Part shown: one piece after another, positions 38,854 through 47,244 of the stretch
How positions within the stretch are numbered: the first letter of the stretch is position 1
Layout: every line of letters begins with the position of its first letter
Source of the DNA: Rickettsiales bacterium
Lineage (GTDB): Bacteria; Pseudomonadota; Alphaproteobacteria; Rickettsiales; Rickettsiaceae
Assembly: GCA_003963235.1 (NCBI GenBank)
Contig: RXKF01000011.1
Location: 1 to 60,944, forward strand
DNA length: 60,944 bases
Direction: 5' to 3'
Notes under the pieces: model-generated
The model's database searches: none
What the model was told of the DNA's origin: nothing
Seen by the model: the letters and a program-made list of their open reading frames with translations, nothing else
Program-made: the position numbers and the translations under genes

Positions 38854-40857
38854 TTATAGCCTATCAAAATCAGCTATTTGATCAAATATTTGCTTAACTT
38901 GATATAGTAAAATAAGTCGATTATTTGCAATTTTCTCATCCTTATCTTTAACCATCACATTTTCAAAAAAATCAGCAATAACATTTTTTAAGTCTATTAA
39001 ACTTTTAAGAGCCAACACATAAGAATGTTCTTTAGGTTGATTAAAAATCTCGTTTATATTCAGAAGTTTTATAGCTTCATATAATTTTTGTTCATAAGAA
39101 TTTTTTAAAAGATTTTTATCAACTGCATCTGAAATATTTTTTATATCTTTTAAAATACGAAGCCTTTTATATATATCCAACAAATCTTTCCCAGCATCTG
39201 TTTCTAAAAATTGTGTTAAAGCTTTGAGTTTAGCTTTAATCATAGATATTTCTAATGTTTGGGCTGAATAAATTACCGACATTACAATTTGTTTATCATA
39301 AAAATCTTGATAAAAATAGACTAACCTTTCTTTAAGGAAATCTATTATTTCTTTCTTGCTGTCAAAGTTTTTACCATAAGCATTTAGTGTCGCATCAATA
39401 TAATTGTCTAAAATTTGATCAACGTTATCATTTTCATCTACTAATTTAATAATGCTAATTGCGTATCTTCTTAATGCATATGGATCTTTAGAACCACTTG
39501 CTCGCTCGCCTGCAATCATCAACCCACATAAACTATCTACCTTATCAATTATTGCTAAATAAGCTGAATAACTGCTTTTATTAGAATCAATTTCAATATG
39601 AGTTTTATAATGATCTCGGATGGCATTGGCGATGTCTTCACTCAAACCCTCGCTTAGAGCATAATATGAACCCATAATGCCCTGTAGATTTGGAAATTCT
39701 CCAACCATTTCAGAGATAATATCACTTTTACACAATAATGCAGCTTTACCTAAGCCTAGAGCGAATTTTTCTGCAATCTTTTCAAGTCTCAATACTTTAT
39801 CTTTCAGACTACCAAGTTTTGCATGAAATATGACCTTATCAAGCTTTTCAATTTGGCTCTCCAATGTATTTTTTTTATCTTGCTCATAAAAATATAAAGC
39901 ATCGCTTAATCTAGCTGATAAAACTTTTTCATTCCCAGAAATAACCGTATCAGGATCAGCTGATTTAATATTTGCTACAAATAAAAAATATGGTGCAAAA
40001 TTTCCATTCTGATCACAACCGCTGAAGTATTTTTGATGGATTTTCATTGAAGTTATTAAAACTTCGCTTGGTAAGCTAGTGAATTTCTCGTTTATTTTAC
40101 CCATTAATACTTGAGGATACTCCACAAGACCAGTCACTTCATTAAGCAAATCCTCATCTTCAATCCAGATTAATTTTTTTGTCGACGCCAGTTTAATTAG
40201 ATTTTCTTTAATATAATTTTTTCTTATATTTTGATCTAATATGACAAAATTTTTCTCTAATTTTATTTGATAATCTTTAAAGTTTTCGACTTCAAAAAAA
40301 CCATCTCCCATAAACCTATGTCCACATGATTTATTATTAGCTTTTAAATGTCCATATTCAAAATCAATAATTTCACCATCTAAAATACATAATATATTTT
40401 GTAGCGGTCTGATCCATTTTATTTTATGAGCGCCCCAATACATCGATTTTGGCCATGTATATGAGGATATTAAGCTTGGCAAATCTTTTTTTAATAGTGC
40501 GAAAATTGTTTGTTCAGCATTAACTTGCTCGTAAATATAATAATCAACACCCTTAATTTCTTGAACTTTAAGCTCAGATTTGTCTATTTTATTTGATAAA
40601 CAAAAACCATCAATTGCTTGAGATGGCGCATTAGTCTTTGGTCCTTTTATTTCCGTTACTTTAGAACTAATTAATTTTGGTAACCCTTGCACATGAATGG
40701 CAAGTCTTCTTGGCGTAACATAAGCTTCAATATTCTCAATAATAATATTTTGACTTTGAAAATATTGAGTAAAAATATCTTTAAAAGCTCGCGTCGCCAT
40801 TACCTGCATATTTGCAGGAATTTCTTCTGAAAATAATTCTAATAATAATTCACTCAT
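38854..40857 (-). CDS. glyS: Glycyl-tRNA synthetase beta subunit
   Basis: 667-residue beta chain of the heterotetrameric bacterial GlyRS. It starts ELLLELFSEEIPA, continues with TPRRLAIHV and IKGPKTNAPSQAIDGF, and has HD-like and C-terminal anticodon-binding regions (ERASGSKDPYALRRYAI). I choose ATG 40857, which overlaps the last base of the glyQ stop (TAATG), rather than a longer in-frame start inside glyQ. Confidence 0.96.
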   Translation of the reverse strand: MSELLLELFSEEIPANMQVMATRAFKDIFTQYFQSQNIIIENIEAYVTPRRLAIHVQGLPKLISSKVTEIKGPKTNAPSQAIDGFCLSNKIDKSELKVQEIKGVDYYIYEQVNAEQTIFALLKKDLPSLISSYTWPKSMYWGAHKIKWIRPLQNILCILDGEIIDFEYGHLKANNKSCGHRFMGDGFFEVENFKDYQIKLEKNFVILDQNIRKNYIKENLIKLASTKKLIWIEDEDLLNEVTGLVEYPQVLMGKINEKFTSLPSEVLITSMKIHQKYFSGCDQNGNFAPYFLFVANIKSADPDTVISGNEKVLSARLSDALYFYEQDKKNTLESQIEKLDKVIFHAKLGSLKDKVLRLEKIAEKFALGLGKAALLCKSDIISEMVGEFPNLQGIMGSYYALSEGLSEDIANAIRDHYKTHIEIDSNKSSYSAYLAIIDKVDSLCGLMIAGERASGSKDPYALRRYAISIIKLVDENDNVDQILDNYIDATLNAYGKNFDSKKEIIDFLKERLVYFYQDFYDKQIVMSVIYSAQTLEISMIKAKLKALTQFLETDAGKDLLDIYKRLRILKDIKNISDAVDKNLLKNSYEQKLYEAIKLLNINEIFNQPKEHSYVLALKSLIDLKNVIADFFENVMVKDKDEKIANNRLILLYQVKQIFDQIADFDRL

Positions 40858-41735
40858 TATATAATCGCCTCTTTTTCCATTTCTACCCATTTCTCACAAC
40901 ATATTTTCGCTAACTGACGAACTCTTGCAATATAAGCCGCTCGCTCTGTAACGCTGACCTTTCCTCTTGAGCATAATAAATTAAATATATGACTAGCTTT
41001 TATGCAGTAATCATATGCAGGTAATGGTAGATTTTCTGTAATTAATAACTGACATTGTTTTTGCATATCCTCAAAATGACGAAGCAACATATCCGTATCA
41101 GCAAGCTCCAGATTAAATTTTGAAAACTCACGTTCACCCTGAAAATCAACATCACCATATGTAAGCGCTTTTTCACCTACCTGGCCGTTCCAGTCAAGAT
41201 CTTTGACAGCATCAATTCCTTGAATATAAAGAGCAAGACGTTCTAAACCATAAGTGATTTCTCCAGAAACTGGTCTGCACTCAATGCCACCAACTTGTTG
41301 CATATAGGTGAATTGCGATACTTCCATTCCATCGCACCAAACTTCCCAGCCAAGTCCAGCAGCGCCAATTGTTGGCGATTCCCAATCATCCTCAACGAAC
41401 CTGATATCGTGCTTTTTAACATCTATTCCAATATATTTAAGACTTTCTAGATATAAGTCCTGAATATTATCAGGTGATGGTTTTAAAATTACCTGAAATT
41501 GATAGTAATGTTGAAGTCTATTTGGCGTGTTACCGTATCTACTATCAGTTGGTCGACGCGATGGCTGGACATAAGCTGCATTCCAAGGTTTTGGTCCTAA
41601 TGCTTTAAGCACAGTTGCTGGGTGAAAAGTCCCTGCCCCCATTTCAACATCATAAGGCTGTAATATAACACAGCCCTGCTCATGCCAAAAATATTGCAGT
41701 TTAAAAATCAATTCTTGAAAGGATAATTTTTTCAT
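40857..41735 (-). CDS. glyQ: Glycyl-tRNA synthetase alpha subunit
   Basis: 292-residue class II catalytic subunit. Conserved blocks: [50 protein letters not shown], and [21 protein letters not shown]. Normal length. Translationally coupled to glyS by a one-base overlap. Confidence 0.97.
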   Translation of the reverse strand: MKKLSFQELIFKLQYFWHEQGCVILQPYDVEMGAGTFHPATVLKALGPKPWNAAYVQPSRRPTDSRYGNTPNRLQHYYQFQVILKPSPDNIQDLYLESLKYIGIDVKKHDIRFVEDDWESPTIGAAGLGWEVWCDGMEVSQFTYMQQVGGIECRPVSGEITYGLERLALYIQGIDAVKDLDWNGQVGEKALTYGDVDFQGEREFSKFNLELADTDMLLRHFEDMQKQCQLLITENLPLPAYDYCIKASHIFNLLCSRGKVSVTERAAYIARVRQLAKICCEKWVEMEKEAII

Positions 41736-41893
41736 ATAACATATTTTTTTGTCTTTTAACTATATGACATTATAAATATGTTTTAATTTATTGCTATTGT
41801 TTTTAAGTTAATTTTTTACGGACTTATAATATTTCACCCTTGACAACAATTTTTAAATAGTAGTACTCTCTCGAATATAAAGAAGTTATTACT

Positions 41894-42535
41894 ATGAATA
41901 TGTTTAATTGTTTTAAAAAGTTATTTAATTGTTTTGTAAAGCCTGAAGAAGAACAAAGGGCGATTAACTTAGAGGAAATAAGAGATACTATTAATAATAC
42001 TAAGCACTTTAATATTTCCCTTTTACAAGAAGCATTACGGCAAGCTGAATTAAAAATTAACGACGAACACAATAGAAAGATAAGAATAGACGATAGGACG
42101 CATAGTTTACTAACAGTTTGTTTAGCAATTATAGGTATATTAACAGGTAGTGTTAATGCTGATTATTTGAAAACTAATAATTATATATTCTTACTTGTGA
42201 ATATTGCAGGAATACTAACTGTATTTGCTGCTTTTTTTCTCTTTCAGACTTTTAAAAGTAAACCATATGGTTCTATTGGAACTTGCCCATCTCAGTTTTT
42301 GTCTAAAGAATATATAACAGATTACGATGGGGCTAACAGTAAGAATACATACATAATTGGTATAGCTACGGTTAGAGTTTTAGACGATTTAAAAGCAAAC
42401 ATTAAGGCTAGCGATGAATCTAACTCTGAAAGATTAACATTATTGGATTGCGCGCTATCGTTCTGTCAATTAACGTTAATACCTTTTCTTTTAATATTTG
42501 GAATAAATTTTATACAAATATTCGCAAAATTTTGA
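41894..42535 (+). CDS. Hypothetical three-TM membrane protein
   Basis: 213 residues, no family recognised. An amphipathic, charged N-terminal region (1-66, including EEEQRAINLEEIRDTI and a helix ending in RKIRIDDRTHS) leads into two close TM helices (about 70-90 and 97-120, LTVCLAIIGILTG and LLVNIAGILTVFAAFFLF). A hydrophilic domain of about 70 residues follows, then a third TM at the C-terminus (LTLIPFLLIFGINFIQIF). The R-I-D-D-R turn before a two-helix hairpin is a layout seen in small effector-like membrane proteins of bacterial defence loci, but no partner enzyme is adjacent. Single gene, opposite strand to both neighbours; TTGACA at 41840 may be part of its promoter. Confidence 0.65.
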   Translation: MNMFNCFKKLFNCFVKPEEEQRAINLEEIRDTINNTKHFNISLLQEALRQAELKINDEHNRKIRIDDRTHSLLTVCLAIIGILTGSVNADYLKTNNYIFLLVNIAGILTVFAAFFLFQTFKSKPYGSIGTCPSQFLSKEYITDYDGANSKNTYIIGIATVRVLDDLKANIKASDESNSERLTLLDCALSFCQLTLIPFLLIFGINFIQIFAKF

Positions 42536-42636
42536 TTTCTTGGATGATCAATTCTAGTTCGGCTAGTTTTGTTTACCCCTCTGCTCTTGTCATTTCCATT
42601 TAAGTAAGAATCTAGAAAAACTTAAGCCAGAAATAG

Positions 42637-42656
42637 ACCCCCGACTTCTCGGGGGT
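42637..42656. repeat. GC-rich hairpin
   Basis: Perfect 8-bp stem ACCCCCGA / TCGGGGGT with loop CTTC, about 100 bases after the hypothetical membrane gene. It stands out strongly from the AT-rich surroundings and resembles fragments of dispersed palindromic repeats like that at 14777. Flanking sequence (GACACCGAGTACG) is also unusually GC-rich. No T-run follows, so it is not a standard terminator. Confidence 0.5.
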
Positions 42657-42728
42657 GACACCGAGTACGCTGGGAGGACACAAAGGTGCGTTTCATAACT
42701 TAATTATTCGTGTTAAATTACGGTTTCT

Positions 42729-42851
42729 CTAACTGCCTTCACCATCTTTTCTAATGCCCTTGGTGATTATTATTGGTTTCGGCGGCGGTGTACGTTTAGA
42801 AGGAGCTGGAATAATAGGCTCTGGCTTATTTTTATTTTCTGTCTCAGTCAT
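42729..42851 (-). CDS. Proline-rich 40-residue protein (putative)
   Basis: A 40-codon frame from ATG 42851 to TAG 42729. The translation starts MTETENKNKPEPIIPAP and has SKRTPPPKPIIITKGIRK in the middle: Pro- and Lys-rich, hydrophilic and repetitive in the way of a short linker or SH3-type ligand. The ribosome-binding site is weak. The codons look protein-like and the G+C is higher than nearby because of the proline codons. It lies upstream of fliJ/fliI on another side of a short gap. Function unknown. Confidence 0.4.
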   Translation of the reverse strand: MTETENKNKPEPIIPAPSKRTPPPKPIIITKGIRKDGEGS

Positions 42852-42950
42852 AAGTAATATTTTTTTAAATTTAAAATAATGAGAAGTAAATTTACTTCAA
42901 ATTTCTTAATTATTATACCCTAACTATCTGATTTTTACAAGAATTAATTA

Positions 42951-43376
42951 TTATAAATCAGAATTCTTATTATAAAAAAACTTATTAATGTTGTTCTCAT
43001 CCATAATTTTATCATTAGCTTTTTTATCCTTATCGTTTTCGATAATTTTTCGATTATTATAAGCTATTTCAAACTTTTTTAATTCAGCAAATTGCTCTTT
43101 AATGGTCTGTCTCAATGCATCGATTATTCTTTCTTGCTGCATCATTTGAGCATCTAAAGTTTTGATCATTTTATTGGATTTCTCAACATATTTTTCTAGC
43201 ATAAAACTAAATTCAGTAGAGGAAAATTTCTCAATCTCTGCATTTAATTCGTTTTGCATCATATTTTTTTTATCAAATAATCTTTTTTTTTCAATTTCTC
43301 TTAATTCAACTTCTTTTAAAATCTTATCTAATTTATTTTTATTTAATTTTATTAGTGTCGTAAGAGTTTTTGTCAC
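42951..43376 (-). CDS. fliJ: FliJ-like flagellar export chaperone
   Basis: 141-residue, almost entirely coiled-coil protein (LIKLNKNKLDKILKEVELREIEKKRL, then FMLEKYVEKSNKMIKTLDAQMMQQERIIDALRQ). Size, charge and position directly downstream of fliI fit FliJ, the stalk protein that activates the FliI export ATPase. Sequence alone would not prove it, since FliJ is poorly conserved. It starts at GTG 43376, 7 bases after the fliI stop. Confidence 0.72.
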   Translation of the reverse strand: MTKTLTTLIKLNKNKLDKILKEVELREIEKKRLFDKKNMMQNELNAEIEKFSSTEFSFMLEKYVEKSNKMIKTLDAQMMQQERIIDALRQTIKEQFAELKKFEIAYNNRKIIENDKDKKANDKIMDENNINKFFYNKNSDL

Positions 43377-43383
43377 TTATTTT

Positions 43384-44721
43384 TTACTCTACTATGCTCA
43401 GTATCTCACCAAGCTGTCTATAACTTTCCTCCATTGGACAGGATTCATTAGGCTTTTGATTTAAAAATTCCTCAATTTTAATAAAATAACCAATGGCTAG
43501 ATCAACATCTGGGTCTGTTCCTTTTTTATATGCACCAAGCCTAATCATTTCTGCCATATCTTGATATATAGCTAGCATTTTTTTCGCAAAAGTAATTTGT
43601 TTATTTTCTAAATCACTATTACATTTAGGGATAGTCCTAGAGACACTCTTAAGCACATCAATTGCTGGAAATCTTCCTCGTTCGGCAATAGCGCGATCAA
43701 GAACAATGTGACCGTCTAATATTCCCCTAACTGCATCACTAATTGGTTCATTTTGATCATCACCTTCAACAAGTACGGTAAATAACCCTGTGATATTCGT
43801 ATTATTTACTCCAGGACCAGCTCGCTCTAATATTTTAGGCAGCTCACTAAATACCGATGGCGGATATCCTTTAGTAGTTGGTGGTTCACCAACAGCTAAC
43901 CCTATTTCACGTTGTGCCATTGCGTATCTTGTCACTGAGTCCATAATGCATAATACTTCTTTTCCAATATCCCTGAAATACTCAGCAACTGCCATAGTCA
44001 TATATGCTGCTCTTTTGCGAAGAAGTGGCGATTCATCACCAGTGGCTAGAATTATGACTGCCTTTTTTAAACCTTCTGGCCCTAAATATTCTTCAATAAA
44101 TTCTTTTGCTTCTCTGCCTCTTTCACCAATAAGTCCAATAATCTTAACATCGCTATCAGCATATTTAGTAAGCATTGAAATTAATACGGATTTGCCCACG
44201 CCGCTTCCTGCAAATATCCCCATTCTTTGACCATAACAACAGCTGACAAATGTGTCTATAGCTTTAACGCCTAGATCAATTTTGCTACCAACTCTTTGCC
44301 TTTTATGAGCAGGTGGTGGGTTATTTTTTAATAAATATGATTTTTCACCATTTTTAATGCCGCCTAAATCATCAATTGGTTTTGCAAAAGCATTAATGAT
44401 TCGTCCAAGCCAACTTTCATCTGGATATATAACATTATCATGCTGATACACCTCAACTTCTGCGCCAGAGCCAACTCCTTCTGTATCTTCAAAGGGCATT
44501 AATAATACGACATCATTATTAAATCCAACTACTTCGCATATAATTGAAGTTTTTTTTAAAGCATTATTAATTTTGCAGCGTGCTCCTATTGAAACAAACT
44601 CATTAATTCCTTTAGCTTCAATAATCACGCCTTTCACAGACACTACACGCCCAGAAATTTTTATTGCCTTAATATCATTGATCTCATCTTTGAGCGCTTG
44701 AAGGTAAGTGCTAAAACTCAT
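43384..44721 (-). CDS. fliI: Flagellum-specific export ATPase FliI
   Basis: 445-residue hexameric ATPase of the flagellar export gate. P-loop GSGVGKSVLI; other blocks ERGREAKEFIEEYLG, CIMDSVTRYAMAQREIGLAVGEPPTTKGYPPSVF and LVEGDDQNEPISDAVRGILDGHIVL are diagnostic of the FliI/SctN family. FliI is favoured over a type III secretion ATPase because of the FliJ-like neighbour and the FlbD regulator in the window, but the two are close. No other flagellar gene is adjacent. Confidence 0.9.
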   Translation of the reverse strand: MSFSTYLQALKDEINDIKAIKISGRVVSVKGVIIEAKGINEFVSIGARCKINNALKKTSIICEVVGFNNDVVLLMPFEDTEGVGSGAEVEVYQHDNVIYPDESWLGRIINAFAKPIDDLGGIKNGEKSYLLKNNPPPAHKRQRVGSKIDLGVKAIDTFVSCCYGQRMGIFAGSGVGKSVLISMLTKYADSDVKIIGLIGERGREAKEFIEEYLGPEGLKKAVIILATGDESPLLRKRAAYMTMAVAEYFRDIGKEVLCIMDSVTRYAMAQREIGLAVGEPPTTKGYPPSVFSELPKILERAGPGVNNTNITGLFTVLVEGDDQNEPISDAVRGILDGHIVLDRAIAERGRFPAIDVLKSVSRTIPKCNSDLENKQITFAKKMLAIYQDMAEMIRLGAYKKGTDPDVDLAIGYFIKIEEFLNQKPNESCPMEESYRQLGEILSIVE

Positions 44722-44742
44722 AAATTTCCTACATTATCCATA

Positions 44743-45921
44743 TCAAATGCGCGCATCCGAAGCTGGAAGAAAGAAATTACCTTGCATAGCATCTACTTTT
44801 ATAGTAACTAAAAATTTTGCAATTTCTCCATTTTCAACAAATTCTGCAACAGTTTTAATTCCTAAATCATTTGCTAGATTTATAAGCGTCTTAACAAAAA
44901 ACTTACTATGATCGTTAACTAAAATATCTCTTATATAACTTCCATCAATTTTGATTATATCAATAGGTAAATTAAAAATCTGTTTAAACGAAGTAAAACC
45001 AGAACCAAAATCATCAAGCGCAATACTACAGCCATATGAATGAAGTGTAGTAATAAATTTTTTTGTTGCCGCAAAATTTAAGTTTAATGAGGTCTCAGTT
45101 ATTTCAATAATCAATCTTTTTGCTACATCATTAACAACTAATAATTCTTCAATTTTTTTGAGTAATTTTTCGTTTACCACCCCAATATTTGAGATATTAA
45201 TTGAAAGACTTATATTTTTATCTTTAACCAACTCTAAAATCACCATTTCAACAACTGTTAGATCAATAATATTAATTAATCCTTTAGTTTCTGCATCTTT
45301 GATCATTGGTCCAACCGAAACATATTTATTATTCTTATCTAAAACGCGAAGCAGACATTCATAATATTCAACATTATTAGTTTCTCGGTTAATTATTGGT
45401 TGATACATGAATTTATTTTTTTTATTTATCAATGAAGATTTTAATAAATTTAAGTTTTCATTTTCTTGTTTTAGTTTTTTAATATCAATAGGATTATTAT
45501 CATAGCAAAAGTAGTAGTTATGGCTTTCAGAATTTTTCATTCCATAAAATAAATGGGATAAGATTTTATCAACTTTACGATTGTCGCTTTCTTTAAACTT
45601 GATGCTACCTATATAACATCTAAAATAGATTTGAAATTCATTATCAATATAATTCTGAATATCATTATAAATATTATGAGCTAATTTTTCAGCTAAAATA
45701 TGATCATCTGGCAGTATTATGAATATTCTTAATAAATCATTTGTTTTAACCATATTTGATTCTTTAAATGATTTGCATGCATTATCCACGATAGAAAAGA
45801 ATCTTTGATAGATGATATGAGCATCTTCAATAATAATATTTAGCTCTTCTTTGTTAATAAGCTTCACTACAAGCAATATGCCGCTTTTAACCTTATTAAT
45901 TTCTTGCTGAAGGGTTTTCAT
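44743..45921 (-). CDS. EAL-domain protein, probable c-di-GMP phosphodiesterase
   Basis: 392 residues. The C-terminal EAL domain (about 155-390) retains the catalytic set: E in YYECLLRV (the EAL motif reads ECL), N in SINISN, E in IEITETSL, DD in LDDFGSGF, K in IIKIDGSYI, E in VAEFVEN and Q in MQGNFF. It should hydrolyse c-di-GMP. The N-terminal 150 residues have no signature and may be a degenerate GGDEF or a sensor. It lies 21 bp upstream of fliI on the same strand, suggesting a link with motility control. Confidence 0.88.
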   Translation of the reverse strand: MKTLQQEINKVKSGILLVVKLINKEELNIIIEDAHIIYQRFFSIVDNACKSFKESNMVKTNDLLRIFIILPDDHILAEKLAHNIYNDIQNYIDNEFQIYFRCYIGSIKFKESDNRKVDKILSHLFYGMKNSESHNYYFCYDNNPIDIKKLKQENENLNLLKSSLINKKNKFMYQPIINRETNNVEYYECLLRVLDKNNKYVSVGPMIKDAETKGLINIIDLTVVEMVILELVKDKNISLSINISNIGVVNEKLLKKIEELLVVNDVAKRLIIEITETSLNLNFAATKKFITTLHSYGCSIALDDFGSGFTSFKQIFNLPIDIIKIDGSYIRDILVNDHSKFFVKTLINLANDLGIKTVAEFVENGEIAKFLVTIKVDAMQGNFFLPASDARI

Positions 45922-46026
45922 GGTTCTTGCTTTAATAAATATAATATTTTATGCTCTAATATATAATTAGTAACAATGAAATGATATAATAACAAAATCA
46001 TACATATTTAAAAGTTTTTTAATATT

Positions 46027-46284
46027 ATGGAATCGAGAAAAGAAATTATTCAACAAAAGCTTAGTGTGCTAAATCCACATATTCTTGAAATTATTGATCA
46101 AAGTGCAAATCATGTTGGTCACTTTGATAATCATAATAACGGTGAATCACATTTTTTATTGAAAATCAAAGCCGATCAATTAAATATTTTAAAATCTATT
46201 GAACAACATAGATTAATTAATGATTTGTTGAAAGATGAATTTAATAAAGGGCTTCATGCTCTATCAATTGTAATAATAAAATAA
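46027..46284 (+). CDS. BolA family protein
   Basis: 85-residue BolA-fold protein: VGHFDNHNNGESHFLLKI and HRLINDLLKDEFNKGLHALSIVI match the conserved second strand and the R-x-V/I-x-x-x-L pattern before the C-terminal ALSI. These proteins share Fe-S clusters with CGFS glutaredoxins; grxD is at 19.4 kb. It is followed after 11 bp by ubiK. Confidence 0.9.
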   Translation: MESRKEIIQQKLSVLNPHILEIIDQSANHVGHFDNHNNGESHFLLKIKADQLNILKSIEQHRLINDLLKDEFNKGLHALSIVIIK

Positions 46285-46295
46285 AGAGGAATAAA

Positions 46296-46502
46296 ATGAG
46301 CCAAGATAAATTTTTGCAATTACTTACAGGCGCTGGTCAAGTATTAAAACAATCTGGTGATATGATTGCAAATAACAGCGCTGAATTTATCGAGAAGAAT
46401 GTTATTAAAGGTAAGTATGTTACGCGCGAAGAATATGATCAATTAAAAAAAATGGTTTTAAAATTAGAACAAGAACTTATTAATTTTAAAAACAAAATCT
46501 GA
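46296..46502 (+). CDS. Ubiquinone biosynthesis accessory factor UbiK-like (BMFP)
   Basis: 68-residue protein of the YqiC/UbiK family, with an N-terminal amphipathic segment and the diagnostic KYVTREEYDQLKKMV leading to a C-terminal coiled coil. It supports the ubiquinone-synthesis complex in aerobic growth. AGAGGAATAAA precedes the ATG. Its stop codon lies inside a 17-bp tandem repeat. Confidence 0.8.
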   Translation: MSQDKFLQLLTGAGQVLKQSGDMIANNSAEFIEKNVIKGKYVTREEYDQLKKMVLKLEQELINFKNKI

Positions 46503-46525
46503 CTCAGTACAAAATCTGACTCAGT
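46494..46525 (+). repeat. 17-bp tandem duplication at the ubiK stop
   Basis: AAAATCTGACTCAGT occurs twice, 17 bases apart (46494-46508 and 46511-46525). The first copy contains the TGA stop of ubiK (46500-46502). It looks like a replication slip and leaves the reading frame intact. No other copies are in the window. Confidence 0.7.
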
Positions 46526-46665
46526 GATTAAATAGCCACAACTAATAAATTAATATTTTTCTATTTAAGCAATTATTAATATAATAGTTTTAATAATTAC
46601 TTAAGTGCTTATAATTTAATTATATTTTTTTAATTAATAATCTATAAAAACGGAGATTAAATTAT

Positions 46666-47151
46666 ATGACCAATTTTTTTGAATATATGCAAACAATGAT
46701 GAATCAACAACAAAGTCTTACTAAAGGAATGACGGGAATGACTGGAATGACTGGCATGCCAAATATGACCATGTTTAACATGACAATGCCGAATATGGAT
46801 CTTTCAACCATATCTTCTACTATGAAAAATACAGCTGAAATGTTTACAACAACAAATCAGACGACAACCGAAAATATTCAAACTATCCTTAAAAAAGGAA
46901 CTGAGCATTTACAAGAAACTACTACTGAAATGATGAATACAATGAAAGACGCCATTTCTTCTGGTGATATTTCACAAATTACAACTTGCCAACAGAAATA
47001 TATTCAAACCGTATTGGATAATAATTTTAATAGTGCTAGAGAAATTATGGAAGAAACAAGCAAATCTATGACAGAAATGCTGACAACACTGCAAACAAAT
47101 ATGAAAGATACTACTACTAAAGCTTTCACTAAAACTAAAAAAGGTAATTAA
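46666..47151 (+). CDS. Phasin-like protein
   Basis: 161 residues, mostly amphipathic helix rich in Thr, Met, Gln and Glu. The first 55 residues are unusually Met-rich, with GMTGMTGMTGMP and NMTMFNMTMPNM tandem repeats. The rest (TAEMFTTTNQTTTENIQTIL, then EHLQETTTEMMNTMKDAISSGD and LDNNFNSAREIMEETSKS) has the phasin-2 pattern of alternating helix and NFNSAREI. Phasins coat PHA granules. With phaC at 27 kb this call is credible. A strong RBS (GGAG) is at 46652-46655. Confidence 0.75.
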   Translation: MTNFFEYMQTMMNQQQSLTKGMTGMTGMTGMPNMTMFNMTMPNMDLSTISSTMKNTAEMFTTTNQTTTENIQTILKKGTEHLQETTTEMMNTMKDAISSGDISQITTCQQKYIQTVLDNNFNSAREIMEETSKSMTEMLTTLQTNMKDTTTKAFTKTKKGN

Positions 47152-47173
47152 TTGCCTTTTTAGAACAATCAAG

Positions 47174-47210
47174 GATTTTTCTTGAAAAACAATAGCTTTC
47201 AAGAAAAATC
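47174..47210. terminator. Hairpin terminator after the phasin gene
   Basis: A perfect 14-bp stem (47174-47187 with 47197-47210; starts GATTTTTCTT, ends AAGAAAAATC) with a 9-base loop, followed on the plus strand by TTCTTATTTTATTTTT. It lies 22 bases after the phasin stop and 35 bases before the kinase gene. Confidence 0.75.
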
Positions 47211-47244
47211 TTCTTATTTTATTTTTCCTTAAAATATAATATAC

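Noticed and set aside
43384-44721. Type III secretion ATPase (SctN) instead of FliI
   Set aside because: The sequence alone does not fully separate them, but no secretion gene is adjacent, a FliJ-like gene follows and an FlbD regulator is in the window.
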